From the NCBI RefSeq assembly GCF_013407955.1, contig NZ_JACCBU010000001.1, forward strand, positions 744,001 through 808,000: a DNA stretch of 64,000 bases. Direction: 5' to 3'. The position numbers were made by a program, and so were the translations under genes. The stretch's first letter is position 1. The number at the start of each line of letters is the position of its first letter. The stretch comes from Microlunatus parietis. GTDB taxonomy: Bacteria > Actinomycetota > Actinomycetes > Propionibacteriales > Propionibacteriaceae. Below, piece by piece: positions 17,539-25,997 of this stretch. The notes under the pieces are model-generated. The model did not search any database, had not been told where the DNA came from, and saw nothing but the letters and a program-made list of their open reading frames with translations.

Positions 17539-17552
17539 GTCAACCGGTTGAC
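17539..17552. promoter_or_regulatory. Perfect 14-bp palindrome GTCAACCGGTTGAC, likely operator
   Basis: The palindrome lies 18 nt upstream of the MFS start at 17521. GntR/FadR-type regulators bind short palindromes of about this size, and a FadR-type regulator is encoded at 19095-19838, so it is the likely ligand-responsive repressor of the operon. Binding is inferred; no second copy was found upstream of the regulator gene. Confidence 0.45.
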
Positions 17553-17568
17553 CAATCCCATTTCCGCT

Positions 17569-17623
17569 GACCGGTCACAAAAGCAGCGGTTTTGACGGCG
17601 TGTCGCTGCACTTGTGACCGGTC
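17569..17623 (+). repeat. 55-bp inverted-repeat element, copy 1
   Basis: The ends are GACCGGTCACAA and TTGTGACCGGTC, a perfect 12-bp terminal inverted repeat, with imperfect inner symmetry around GCAGCG. Near-identical copies occur at 19007-19061 (opposite orientation) and 39029-39083 (same orientation as copy 2). No coding function is visible; it can form a strong hairpin. Confidence 0.85.
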
Positions 17624-17823
17624 GATCGGCCCGAGGGTGAGCGAACCCGAGACTCCGGGTAAGGGCGCGACGCCGACCGGACGCGTCAAGGTGCCGGCTT
17701 CGCCATCGAGGCTCCCCCAGTCCCGGAACGCGCGCGAGGATCGCAGCGTGTTCTGCACCCCGGATCATCGCGCCGAGCTCCCGAGCCCGGCCCACCCGGC
17801 AACCGCAGCCTCGCCCCAGTCGG

Positions 17824-18115
17824 CCCCCGCCGCGGCTATCGGTTCAGGTCCTGGCTTCGCCCCGCCTCGGCCCCCGCCCCGCCTCTGGTCCGCGCCCACG
17901 GCCCGCCCCGCCTCGGCCCCCGCCCCGCCTCTGGTCCGCGCCCACGGCCCGCCCCGACTCTGCCCCGCCCGCTCGGAGTCCGCCCCACCTCGGCCCAGCC
18001 CAGCCCCGGCTTCGCCCCGCCTCGGCCCCCTCGCCCCACCTCTGGTCCGCGCCCCGAGTCCGGCCCGCCGCTCCCCAAATCGGCACCCCCGCCGCTGCGG
18101 CTAACGGGCTCAGGG
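17824..18115. repeat. C-rich low-complexity region, left block
   Basis: The plus strand is dominated by CCCCGCC, GGCCCC and similar runs, with strong C over G asymmetry. A 46-bp unit beginning CCCGCCTCGG and ending CACGGCCCGC is repeated exactly twice in tandem at 17861-17952, with a degenerate partial copy around 18020-18060. Long open frames occur in several frames, but they are products of the base composition: Pro/Arg/Ala-rich with no start signals. I see no gene here. Confidence 0.8.
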
Positions 18116-18192
18116 TGTCGCCAGAACTCCGCAACTCGAGCACTAGGAGCCGAATACGGCCTCCAGGTCACGACTCGTGGAGTTTGGCGACA
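18116..18192. repeat. 77-bp extended imperfect palindrome
   Basis: The left arm starts TGTCGCCAGAACTCC and the right arm ends GGAGTTTGGCGACA. Inside, CTAGGAGCCG and CGGCCTCCAG form a second pair of arms around AATA. The whole segment can fold into one long hairpin. It lies between the two C-rich blocks and has normal, less biased composition. It could be a separate small repeat that inserted here. Confidence 0.65.
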
Positions 18193-18790
18193 GGACTCCG
18201 GCGAGATGCGTCCGTCCCACCCCGCCTCGACTTCGCCCCATCGCACGCAACGAGCTTGCCCCCTTCGGCCCCGCCCGCCCCCGACTCGCCCCGGTCTCTA
18301 CCCCGCCCGGAGTCCGCCCCACCTCGACCCCGCCCTGCCCGGCCCATCCCCACCTCGGCCCCGAGCCCCGAGTTCGCCTCGCCCGCCCGACTTCGCCCCG
18401 CCAGCCCGAAGTCCGCCCACCTCGACCCCGCCCCTGCCGGCCCCGCCCCACCTCGGCCCCGCCCAGCCCCGAGTTCCCCTCGCCCGCCCGACTTCGCCCC
18501 GCCAGCCCGAGTTCGGCCCGCCACGGCGCTGCTGCCCGGCCCGGGTCCCACCCGCCTCGACCCCGCCCGATCCGAGTCCGCCCCCCTCGACTCCGATCCG
18601 AGTCCGCCCCACCTCGACCCCCGATCCGAGTCCACCCCACCTCGACCCGACCCGGCCCGACCTCACCCACCTCGACCCACCCAGCCCCGAGTTCGCCTCG
18701 CCCGCCCCGACCTCGCCCGACCTCGACCCCGACCCGCCCGGAGTCCGCCCGTCTGTCCCGCCTCCACGCCGGGCGGCCCGACCCCGCGGC
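18193..18790. repeat. C-rich low-complexity region, right block
   Basis: This continues the C-rich strand bias with irregular repeats of the type CCCGAGTTCGCC, CTCGACCCCGCCC, GATCCGAGTCC. A unit containing GCCCGACTTCGCCCCGCC is repeated near 18386 and 18488. All six frames are largely open for compositional reasons; none has a credible start or protein-like composition. From 18790 to 19006 the composition returns towards normal and no gene is evident. Confidence 0.75.
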
Positions 18791-19006
18791 AGGCAACCCC
18801 ACTCGGGCCCTCGCGACGTCGGGCCTCCGTCGACCGGACAGCACCGCCGCCGACTGGCGAGAAGTCGACGCGGCAATCGCCGAACCGCGTCGACGACTCG
18901 CCCTGATCCCGACCGCCCGCCAACGATCACCACGAAGGAATCGAGCCGCCGCTTGGTCAGTCGCCCAGCAGTCTTCGCCCCACCCCGACGGCTGCCCGCG
19001 CTCGCC

Positions 19007-19061
19007 GACCGGTCACAAGTGCAGCGACACGCCGTAGAAACCGCTGCTTTTGTGACTGGTC
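19007..19061 (-). repeat. 55-bp inverted-repeat element, copy 2
   Basis: It starts GACCGGTCACAAGTGCAGCG and ends TTTTGTGACTGGTC. Compared with copy 1 read on the other strand it has only a few substitutions. Copies 1 and 2 are in inverted orientation and delimit the 1.49-kb non-coding segment 17569-19061. It ends 34 nt before the start of the FadR-type regulator gene. Confidence 0.85.
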
Positions 19062-19094
19062 GGCGGGATGGGGGTGGGGGTTAGGGTTTGCGAC

Positions 19095-19838
19095 ATGCCT
19101 GCGTACCGGGATCAATCGGCCGAGATCAGCGCCGCGCTCGGGGCGCTGCCGACCGGGTCCGCGGTGTCGGCGGTGGCCAACCGGCTGCTCGACCTGTTCA
19201 CCGGCGGCTCGATCGCGCCCGGCACCCGGCTCCCGCCGGAACGGCAGCTCGCGACGACGCTCGGGGTCGGCCGGTCGGCGGTTCGGGAAGCGCTGGCGGC
19301 ATTGGAGATCCTCGGCATCGTCGACGTACGGCCCGGGTCGGGCACCTACCTGCGCGGCCACGCCAGCGAGTTGCTGCCGCAGTCGTTGCGCTGGGGCATG
19401 GTGATCGGCGAGCGGAGCACGCTGGAGTTGATCGAGGTCCGGTCCGGCCTGGAGATCTTCGCCGCCCGGCTCGCCGCGGAGCGGCTGGACGATGATCAAC
19501 TCGCCCGGCTCGGCGAGCACCTGGACGGGATGCGGGCCGGCGTCGGTGATCTTGCCGCGTTCGTCGACGCCGATCTCGCCTTCCATCATCTGCTGGCCAC
19601 CAGTACCGGCAACGCGGTCCTGCTCGACCTGCTCCAGATCGTCCGTTCCCTGCTGCGGATCTGGGTCGACCGCGCGGTCCAGGACGGCGAGCACGCCGAG
19701 ACCGCCGTACGTGAGCACGCCGCGATCTACGACGCGCTGCGCCAGCGGGACCCGGATGCCGCCGCATCGGCGATGGCCGCCCACATGGCCACCGCCTCGG
19801 CCCGGCTCGCCGCGATCGAACCGGGGCCTGCCACATGA
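19095..19838 (+). CDS. FadR-type GntR transcriptional regulator (FCD domain)
   Basis: 247 aa. An N-terminal winged HTH (LPPERQLATTLGVGRSAVRE at ~45-64, then IVDVRPGSGTYL) is followed by an all-helical FCD domain with metal or ligand residues in DADLAFHHLL and AAHMATA near residue 230. FCD regulators usually sense organic or sugar acids. The closest catabolic unit is the apionate-type operon, read away from it on the other side of the repeat element, with a palindrome at its promoter. ATG 19095 is chosen; an upstream GTG in frame lies too close to the repeat. Confidence 0.82.
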   Translation: MPAYRDQSAEISAALGALPTGSAVSAVANRLLDLFTGGSIAPGTRLPPERQLATTLGVGRSAVREALAALEILGIVDVRPGSGTYLRGHASELLPQSLRWGMVIGERSTLELIEVRSGLEIFAARLAAERLDDDQLARLGEHLDGMRAGVGDLAAFVDADLAFHHLLATSTGNAVLLDLLQIVRSLLRIWVDRAVQDGEHAETAVREHAAIYDALRQRDPDAAASAMAAHMATASARLAAIEPGPAT

Positions 19839-19885
19839 TCGGCGCCGCCTCATGATCGGCCACGCCACATGATCGACAACGCGGT
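19835..19885. repeat. Three ATGATC words at 17-bp spacing
   Basis: ATGATCG begins at 19835, 19852 and 19869 (ATGATCGGC in the first two). The array starts in the last codons of the FadR-type gene and fills most of the 59-nt gap before the next gene. It could be an operator array or decayed tandem duplication. Confidence 0.5.
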
Positions 19886-19897
19886 GATCAGCGCGCG

Positions 19898-20350
19898 ATG
19901 AACGTCGCGGATCCGCTCACCCTGCTCGGCACCTGGCAGCTGGACCGGGTGATCGACGACCGCCGCAACAACGTCCGCGGTACGGCCACCGGGCGGCTCA
20001 CCCTCGCTCCGGAGCCGGCCGGAGACCGGCTCCGCTGGTTCGAGGAATGCCTTCTGGAGTGGCGCGACTACCGCGGCCCGGCGACCCGCACCTACTACCT
20101 GGCGCCCGGCCCCGACGGCTGGCGGCTCACCTTCGACGACGGCCGGCTCTTCCATCGCTGGCGGCCCGGCGAAACGGTCCGGCACGATTGCGGGGACGAC
20201 GACTACGCAGGCACCGTCGAACCCGCTCCGGAGACGGGCGGCATGATCATCGTGTGGCGGGTGACCGGGCCGCGCAAGGACTACACGAGCACCACCAGGC
20301 TCACCTTTACCAGACCGTACGGGGCCGACGCGACCGCCGAGGCGACGTGA
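19898..20350 (+). CDS. DUF6314-like small protein
   Basis: 150 aa, predicted mostly beta-strand. It opens with DPLTLLGTWQLDRVIDDRR and has FEECLLEWRDY, TRTYYLAPG, LTFDDGRLFHRW, HDCGDDDYAGTV and IVWRVTGPRKDY, the pattern I associate with DUF6314 proteins, likely a lipocalin-like barrel. The function is unknown. It lies 59 nt downstream of the FadR-type gene in the same direction. Confidence 0.6.
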   Translation: MNVADPLTLLGTWQLDRVIDDRRNNVRGTATGRLTLAPEPAGDRLRWFEECLLEWRDYRGPATRTYYLAPGPDGWRLTFDDGRLFHRWRPGETVRHDCGDDDYAGTVEPAPETGGMIIVWRVTGPRKDYTSTTRLTFTRPYGADATAEAT

Positions 20351-20437
20351 GATGACGCGATTCCGGATGGCATTCGTGGCAACATCACGCGTGGCAACAC
20401 CGTGCAGCGGACCGGGGGACGAGGGAGGTGCCACACG

Positions 20438-21388
20438 ATGACCGACGGGTACGCCGACGCCGGCGTCACCGACCGGGTCACCGGCGCCCGGAGCCTGCTC
20501 CGGCGTCTTCGCGCCGACCCGGGTGCGGTCTTCGGAGCGGTCACGATCGCCGTGTTCGTGCTGGCAGCGATCTTCGCCCCGGTGATCACGATGGTCTCCG
20601 GCCACGACCCGTACACCTATGACCTGGACGCCCTCGACGCCACCGGCGCCCCGGCCGGGTTCGGCGGCGGGATCAGCGCCCGGCACTGGTTCGGCGTCGA
20701 GCCGCTGACCGGCCGGGACCTGTTCGCCATCGTCGTGCACGGGTCGCGGACCTCGCTCGTGGTCGGCATCGCGGCGACCGTCGTGTCGGTGGTGATCGGT
20801 GTCGTCGTTGGCCTGCTGGCCGGCTACTTCGGCGGCTGGACCGACCGCATCCTCGGCCGGACCGCCGACGTCGTGTTCGGCTTCCCCGGCCTGGTGTTCA
20901 TGATCGCGTTGGGAGCGATCGTGCCGGCCTGGCTGCCGAAACCGGTGTTGATCGTCGTCGTGATCGGCTTCTTCGGCTGGCCCGGCATCGCCCGGGTGGT
21001 CCGGTCGCAGACGCTGGTGCTGAAGGACCGCAACTTCGTGATCGCGTCCCAGATCGCCGGCGGCGGCACGGCGCACGTCCTGTTCCGCCAGTTGCTGCCG
21101 AACCTCGCGGCGACCGTGATCGTCTTCGCCACGATCTCGATCCCGGGCAAGATCGGCACCGAGGCGGCGCTGTCCTTCCTCGGCGTCGGCGTGCCACCGC
21201 CGACACCGGCCTGGGGTCGCTCCATCGGCGAGGCGATCGGCTGGGTCGGGACCGACCCGATGTTCCTGATCTTCCCCGGTGCGGCGCTGTTCCTGATCAC
21301 GCTGGCGTTCAACCTGTTCGGCGACGGACTGCGCGACGCGTTGGATCCGCGCACGGCCGTCACGGCCCGGGCCGGGATCGGGAGATGA
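20438..21388 (+). CDS. Oligopeptide/nickel-type ABC transporter permease, DppC-like
   Basis: 316 aa. An N-terminal cytoplasmic stretch precedes VFGAVTIAVFVLAAIFAPVI (first helix) and the periplasmic loop containing HWFGVEPLTGRDLFAIVVHG, the usual DppC/OppC 'GTDxxGRD' region in a variant form. Five further helices follow, with the EAA-type loop NFVIASQIAGGGTAHVLFRQ. ATG 20438 is chosen since GGGAGGTG lies upstream. It is the first gene of a four-gene importer operon in the unusual order C-B-A-ATPase. Confidence 0.83.
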   Translation: MTDGYADAGVTDRVTGARSLLRRLRADPGAVFGAVTIAVFVLAAIFAPVITMVSGHDPYTYDLDALDATGAPAGFGGGISARHWFGVEPLTGRDLFAIVVHGSRTSLVVGIAATVVSVVIGVVVGLLAGYFGGWTDRILGRTADVVFGFPGLVFMIALGAIVPAWLPKPVLIVVVIGFFGWPGIARVVRSQTLVLKDRNFVIASQIAGGGTAHVLFRQLLPNLAATVIVFATISIPGKIGTEAALSFLGVGVPPPTPAWGRSIGEAIGWVGTDPMFLIFPGAALFLITLAFNLFGDGLRDALDPRTAVTARAGIGR

Positions 21389-21412
21389 GCCCAAACCGAT
21401 GAGCACTGTGCG

Positions 21413-22417
21413 ATGAACCTGCTGCGCTACCTGACCGGCCGCATCGGCGGCATGCTGCTGGTGTTGGTGATCTTGACGTTCGTCACGTACGCCGTCTTCT
21501 ACCTGTCCCCCGCCGACCCGGCCCAGCTGTCCTGCGGCCGCCCGTGCACCCCGGAACGGCTGGAACAGGCCCGCACGTTCATGGGCTTCGACTCGCCCTG
21601 GTACACCCAGGTGGTCCAGTTCGGCCTCGGCATCGTCGCCGGCCGCACGTTCGGCTCCGGCCCGGCCGCGATCCAGTGCGACGCGCCCTGTTTCGGCTAC
21701 TCGTTCCGGCTCAGCGAGCCGGTCACCGAGCTGATCATGGACCGGATCGGCGTGACGTTCTCGCTGGCCATCGGCGCGGCGGTGCTCTGGCTGATCATCG
21801 GCGTCGGCACCGGGACCATCTCCGCGCTGCGCCGGGGCAGTCTGCTGGACCGGTCCCTGATGACGCTGTCCATCGCCGGAGTCTCCGCACCCTCTTATCT
21901 GGTGGGGTTGCTGGGCATCCTACTGTTCGGCTTCACGCTCGACATGGTGCCGATCGGCGGCTACTCACCGATCGCCGACGGCATGATCGACTGGCTCTGG
22001 CACCTGGTGCTGCCCTGGTGTGTGCTGGCCTTGATCAACGCCGCCATCTACACCCGGCTGACCCGCGGCCAACTGCTCGAGGTGCTCAACGAGGACTACA
22101 TCCGCACCGCCCGGGCCAAGGGACTCAGGGAGCGCCGGATCATCCCGTTGCATGCGCTGCGCAACGTGCTGCTGCCGATCGCGACGGTGTTCGGTCTCGA
22201 CCTCGGCGGCCTGCTCGGCGGCGCCGTGATCACCGAGCGGGTGTTCTCGATGCCCGGGCTCGGTGCCCTGCTGCTGGATGCCGTCGGCAATCTCGATCTT
22301 CCCGTGATCGTCGGGGTGACCCTGTTCTCGGCGTTCCTGATCATCCTGGCCAACCTGGTCATCGACCTGGCGTACGGCCTCCTCGACCCCCGCGCCCGAC
22401 GCGCTGCGGTGCACTGA
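21413..22417 (+). CDS. Oligopeptide/nickel-type ABC transporter permease, DppB-like
   Basis: 334 aa, six transmembrane helices. The typical DppB N-terminus is present (LLRYLTGRIGGMLLVLVILT, then AVFYLSPADPA). A Cys-containing loop, CGRPCTPERLEQAR, and a second pair QCDAPCFGYSF lie outside the membrane, which is uncommon and could form disulphides. The EAA loop is DYIRTARAKGLRERRIIPLH. It pairs with the DppC-like protein 24 nt upstream. Confidence 0.85.
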   Translation: MNLLRYLTGRIGGMLLVLVILTFVTYAVFYLSPADPAQLSCGRPCTPERLEQARTFMGFDSPWYTQVVQFGLGIVAGRTFGSGPAAIQCDAPCFGYSFRLSEPVTELIMDRIGVTFSLAIGAAVLWLIIGVGTGTISALRRGSLLDRSLMTLSIAGVSAPSYLVGLLGILLFGFTLDMVPIGGYSPIADGMIDWLWHLVLPWCVLALINAAIYTRLTRGQLLEVLNEDYIRTARAKGLRERRIIPLHALRNVLLPIATVFGLDLGGLLGGAVITERVFSMPGLGALLLDAVGNLDLPVIVGVTLFSAFLIILANLVIDLAYGLLDPRARRAAVH

Positions 22418-22437
22418 ACGGAAGGATCCACCTGATC

Positions 22438-24105
22438 ATGAAGAGACTGAAACTCGCGGGAGCGGTGATCGCCGCGGCGGTGATCGCGCTGACCGGCTGC
22501 AACGCCAATGCGCCCAGCCCGGGCGGCGGGAACTCGGCCCCGCCGACCACCGGCGGCTCACTGACGATCTTCACGTCGGCCACCGAGATGGCGTTCGACC
22601 CGGCCAAGAGCCAGGGCCTGGCGATCACCTCCAACGCCCTGGTGCACCGCCGGCTGACCGCCTGGGACATCGCCCCGGGCAAGCCGCCGGCCGTGGTCCC
22701 GGACCTCGCCACCGACACCGGCACGCCCAGCGAGGACGGCAAGACCTGGACCTTCACCCTGAAGGACGGGCTGACCTTCGACGACGGCACGCCGATCACC
22801 AGCGCCGACATCAAGTACGGCATCGAGCGGTCCTTCGCGCCGGAGCTGTCCGGCGGACTCTCGTACCACAAGACGCTGTTGACCGGCGGCGGCGACTACG
22901 ACGGTCCGTACCAGGGCCAGGAGCTCGATTCGATCAAGACGCCGGACGACAGGACGATCGTCTTCGAGCTCGACGTGCCCTACGGCGACTGGCCGTGGGT
23001 GGCGTCGACGGTCGCGTTCTCGCCGGTGCCGAAGGCGAAGGACAACGACCCGGCGACGTACGGCCAGAAGCCGGCCGCCTCCGGTCCGTACACGGTCGAG
23101 AGCTACGACCAGGGCGTCGCGATGCGGCTGACCCGCAACGAGAACTGGAAGCGGGAGACCGACCAGGTCCGCACCGCCGGCCCGGACAAGATCACGTTCA
23201 AGCTCAGCCAGGACGACACGGTCGCCGCCCAGGCACTGATCGCCGACTCCGGCGAGGCGAAGGACGCGTTCGGCGCGGGCTTCGTACCGGCCGCCCAACT
23301 GGCCCAGGCCCAGGCGAACCCGCAGGCCAAGGAACGGCTGGTCACGTCCGAGCCGGGTGCCCTGTCCTACCTCGCGATGAACACCCAGCGCGGCGCGCTG
23401 AAGGACGTGAAGGTTCGCCAGGCGCTGCAGTACGCGGTCGACCGCAAGGCGTACCTGACCGCGGTCGGCGGACCGATCTCCGGCGACTACGCGACCACGT
23501 TGATCACGCCCGGCATCCCCGGCCGCCAGGTGTACGACCTCTACCCGGCCCCGGCGACCGGCGACATCGAGAAGGCCAAGTCGCTGCTCGCCGACGCGGG
23601 CCAGTCCGACCTGAAACTGACCTTGATCGTCGGCGACGACGGTTCCGACCAGGCCCAGGCGCAGGCGCTACAGCAGGGCTTCGCGAAGGCCGGCGTGACG
23701 GTCACCCTGCGGCCGCTGGACTCCAACGCACTGATCCAGACGGCGACCGGGCCGAAGGGCGACTACGACCTGTACCTGGGCAGTTGGCAGCCGGACTTCC
23801 CGTCGGCCAACGGCAACATCCAGCCGCTGTTCGCGTCCAGCCAGATCGGCAACGGTAACTACAACATCTCCCGCTACAGCAATCCGGAGGTGGACGAGTT
23901 GGTCAAGAAGGCGACCGGGACGATCGACCCGGCCGCGGCCGAGGCGATCTGGGCGGAGATCGACAAGAAGATCATGACCGACGCTCCGGTGATCCCGCTG
24001 ACGTACACGAAGAACTCGTTCCTGCACGGCTCCAACGTGCAGAACTTCGCGATCGGCACGTTCCCGGCCTATCCGAACTACACCAAGGTCACGCTCAAGC
24101 AATGA
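22438..24105 (+). CDS. ABC transporter substrate-binding lipoprotein, family 5 (DppA/OppA)
   Basis: 555 aa. Lipoprotein signal with lipobox IALTGCN. SBP family 5 landmarks are LVHRRLTAWD, LATDTGTPSEDGKTWTFTLK, GLTFDDGTPITSADIKYGIE and VRQALQYAVDRKAYL. GAAGGA lies 12 nt before ATG 22438, and the much longer frame starting at 21544 overlaps the DppB gene and is rejected. It binds a peptide or similar ligand outside the cell for the two permeases upstream; its stop overlaps the ATPase start (ATGA). Confidence 0.87.
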   Translation: MKRLKLAGAVIAAAVIALTGCNANAPSPGGGNSAPPTTGGSLTIFTSATEMAFDPAKSQGLAITSNALVHRRLTAWDIAPGKPPAVVPDLATDTGTPSEDGKTWTFTLKDGLTFDDGTPITSADIKYGIERSFAPELSGGLSYHKTLLTGGGDYDGPYQGQELDSIKTPDDRTIVFELDVPYGDWPWVASTVAFSPVPKAKDNDPATYGQKPAASGPYTVESYDQGVAMRLTRNENWKRETDQVRTAGPDKITFKLSQDDTVAAQALIADSGEAKDAFGAGFVPAAQLAQAQANPQAKERLVTSEPGALSYLAMNTQRGALKDVKVRQALQYAVDRKAYLTAVGGPISGDYATTLITPGIPGRQVYDLYPAPATGDIEKAKSLLADAGQSDLKLTLIVGDDGSDQAQAQALQQGFAKAGVTVTLRPLDSNALIQTATGPKGDYDLYLGSWQPDFPSANGNIQPLFASSQIGNGNYNISRYSNPEVDELVKKATGTIDPAAAEAIWAEIDKKIMTDAPVIPLTYTKNSFLHGSNVQNFAIGTFPAYPNYTKVTLKQ

Positions 24106-25781
24106 GCGTTCCCGTCCTCGACGTCGCCGACCTCGGCGTCACGTTCCGGCCCCGGTCGGGACGCGGCGCCGAGGTCGAGGCCGTCGCCGGGGTGAGCTTC
24201 GCGGTCCAGCGCGGCCGGGTGCTCGCGCTGGTCGGCGAGTCGGGTTCCGGCAAGAGCGTCAGCGCGCTGGCGACGCTCGGCCTGCTGCCGGACACCGCGC
24301 GCGTCGCCGGCAGTATCCGGCTCGCCGGTGAGGAACTGCTCGGCGCACCGCCGGAACGGCTGCGCCAAGTCCGCGGCGGCACCATCGGGACGATCTTCCA
24401 GGAGCCGGCCAGCGCGCTGAACCCGGTCTACTCGGTCGGCTGGCAGATCACCGAGGCGCTCCGGGCGCATGATCGGAACCTGTCCCCGGCCGACGCCCGG
24501 CACCGGGTCCGCGAACTGCTGGCCCAGGTCGGGCTCACCGACGGCCTGCGGATCGCCCGGTCCTATCCGCACGAGTTGTCCGGCGGTCAACTGCAGCGCT
24601 GCATGATCGCGATGGCGATCGGCAACGGCCCGCAGGTGTTGATCGCCGACGAGCCGACCACGGCGCTCGACGTCACGGTGCAGGCCGGCATCCTCGCCCT
24701 GCTCCGGCGACTCCGCGACGAGCTCGGCATGGCGATCTTGTTGATCACTCACGACATGGGCGTGGTGGCCGATCTGGCCGACGACGTGGCCGTGCTGCGG
24801 TCGGGCCTGCTGGTCGAATCGGCGCCGGTACGGCAGCTGTTCGCCGACCCGGGCGACGACTACACCCGAACCCTGCTCGGCGCCGTACCGAAACTGGCCG
24901 GGCTGACCATCACCGAGGCCGAGCCCGCGCCGGATCCCTTACCGGACAGCGAATCCGACACTCCGCCGGCGGCCGAGCTGAGACAGGTGACGGTGACCTA
25001 CCCGGGCGGCGGGTTCGGCCGGGCGGTCACCGCGGCCGAGCAGGTGAACCTGCGGATCGGCCGCGGTGACCTGGTCGGGCTGGTCGGCGAGTCCGGCTCC
25101 GGCAAGTCCACCATCGGGCGGGCGCTGGCCGGGCTGGTCCGCGCCGCCGCCGGTTCGGTGGAGTTGGCCGGGATCGACATCACCCGGGCCAACCGGCGGG
25201 TGCTGCACCGGGCCCGATCGCGGCTCGGCATGATCTTCCAGGACCCGGGGTCGAGCCTCAATCCGCGGCACCCGATCGAGCACAGCATCGCCGAGCCGCT
25301 GCAGTTGGCCGGAGCGGCGCCGACAGCTCGCCGGCGCCGCGTCCTGGAACTGCTCGACGCGGTCCGGCTCGGGCCGGCGCTCGCCCAGCGGCTGCCGCAC
25401 GAGCTGTCCGGCGGGCAGCGGCAACGGGTGGCGATCGCCCGCGCGCTGGCGAACGACCCGGAGCTGTTGATCGCGGACGAACCCACCAGTGCGCTGGACG
25501 TCTCGGTCCAGCAGACGATCATCGAGCTGCTGGCCGACCTGCACCGCGAGCTCGGCTTCGGCTGCCTGTTCATCTCGCACGACCTGGCCGTGGTCGGCCA
25601 GCTGACGGACCGGATCGCCGTCATGCGGCAGGGCCGGGTCGTGGAGACCGGGCCGACCGAGCGGGTGCTCAGCCGGCCCGCGGAGCCTTACACGCAACGG
25701 TTGCTGGCCGCCGTGCCGGTCGCCGATCCGGACCAGCAGCGGGAGCGCCGCGAGGCCTGGCTGCAGCTCTCCGGCGAATGA
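24102..25781 (+). CDS. Fused double ATPase of an oligopeptide-type ABC importer (DppD-DppF)
   Basis: 559 aa with two complete nucleotide-binding domains. Domain 1 (~1-265): Walker A GESGSGKSVS, signature LSGGQLQR, Walker B VLIADEPTTALD. Domain 2 (~290-550): Walker A GESGSGKSTIG, signature LSGGQRQR, Walker B LLIADEPTSALD. The linker region 270-290 is acidic. Fusion of the D and F ATPases in one chain is known for actinobacterial systems. Start overlaps the lipoprotein stop by 4 nt, so the operon is tightly coupled. Confidence 0.9.
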   Translation: MSVPVLDVADLGVTFRPRSGRGAEVEAVAGVSFAVQRGRVLALVGESGSGKSVSALATLGLLPDTARVAGSIRLAGEELLGAPPERLRQVRGGTIGTIFQEPASALNPVYSVGWQITEALRAHDRNLSPADARHRVRELLAQVGLTDGLRIARSYPHELSGGQLQRCMIAMAIGNGPQVLIADEPTTALDVTVQAGILALLRRLRDELGMAILLITHDMGVVADLADDVAVLRSGLLVESAPVRQLFADPGDDYTRTLLGAVPKLAGLTITEAEPAPDPLPDSESDTPPAAELRQVTVTYPGGGFGRAVTAAEQVNLRIGRGDLVGLVGESGSGKSTIGRALAGLVRAAAGSVELAGIDITRANRRVLHRARSRLGMIFQDPGSSLNPRHPIEHSIAEPLQLAGAAPTARRRRVLELLDAVRLGPALAQRLPHELSGGQRQRVAIARALANDPELLIADEPTSALDVSVQQTIIELLADLHRELGFGCLFISHDLAVVGQLTDRIAVMRQGRVVETGPTERVLSRPAEPYTQRLLAAVPVADPDQQRERREAWLQLSGE

Positions 25782-25841
25782 TGATCACGACCCGACCCGA
25801 ACTCGCCGCCGCACCGGCCGCCGGTGCCTGCCACTGCTGCC

Positions 25842-25858
25842 TGCCACTGCCAGTGGCA
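25842..25858. promoter_or_regulatory. 17-bp palindrome TGCCACTG-C-CAGTGGCA, candidate XRE operator
   Basis: Perfect palindrome in the 162-nt gap before the small ORF at 25944. The 15-nt word TGCTGCCTGCCACTG that leads into it (25835-25849) recurs at 26955-26969, next to the XRE regulator gene. This makes it a candidate binding site for that regulator. Confidence 0.4.
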
Positions 25859-25943
25859 CCCGCGCCGCGGTCTGGTTGTGCCACGGATTCCCGCCCAAGC
25901 TGGGATCCGGGCCGGACCGGCCGGCTCGAGGAAGGAGTTGATC

Positions 25944-25997
25944 ATGACCGAGCTCATCTTGATGATCACCGATCGCTGCGCCGGGTGGCGGCGATGA
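25944..25997 (+). CDS. Possible 17-aa leader peptide
   Basis: ATG at 25944 is preceded by GAAGGAG with 7-nt spacing, better than any site in front of the larger downstream gene. The frame encodes MTELILMITDRCAGWRR and stops at a TGA that overlaps the next start (ATGA at 25994). It may serve mainly to couple translation. Too short to judge by homology. Confidence 0.35.
   Translation: MTELILMITDRCAGWRR

Noticed and set aside
17824-19084. Several 200-290-codon frames in the C-rich region
   Set aside because: Pro/Arg/Ala or Gly/Arg-rich on both strands and in all frames; a result of base composition and tandem repeats.
21544-24105. One 853-codon frame suggesting a fusion protein
   Set aside because: Its first 298 codons are out of frame with the DppB-like gene they overlap; the lipoprotein signal starts at 22438 with its own ribosome-binding site.
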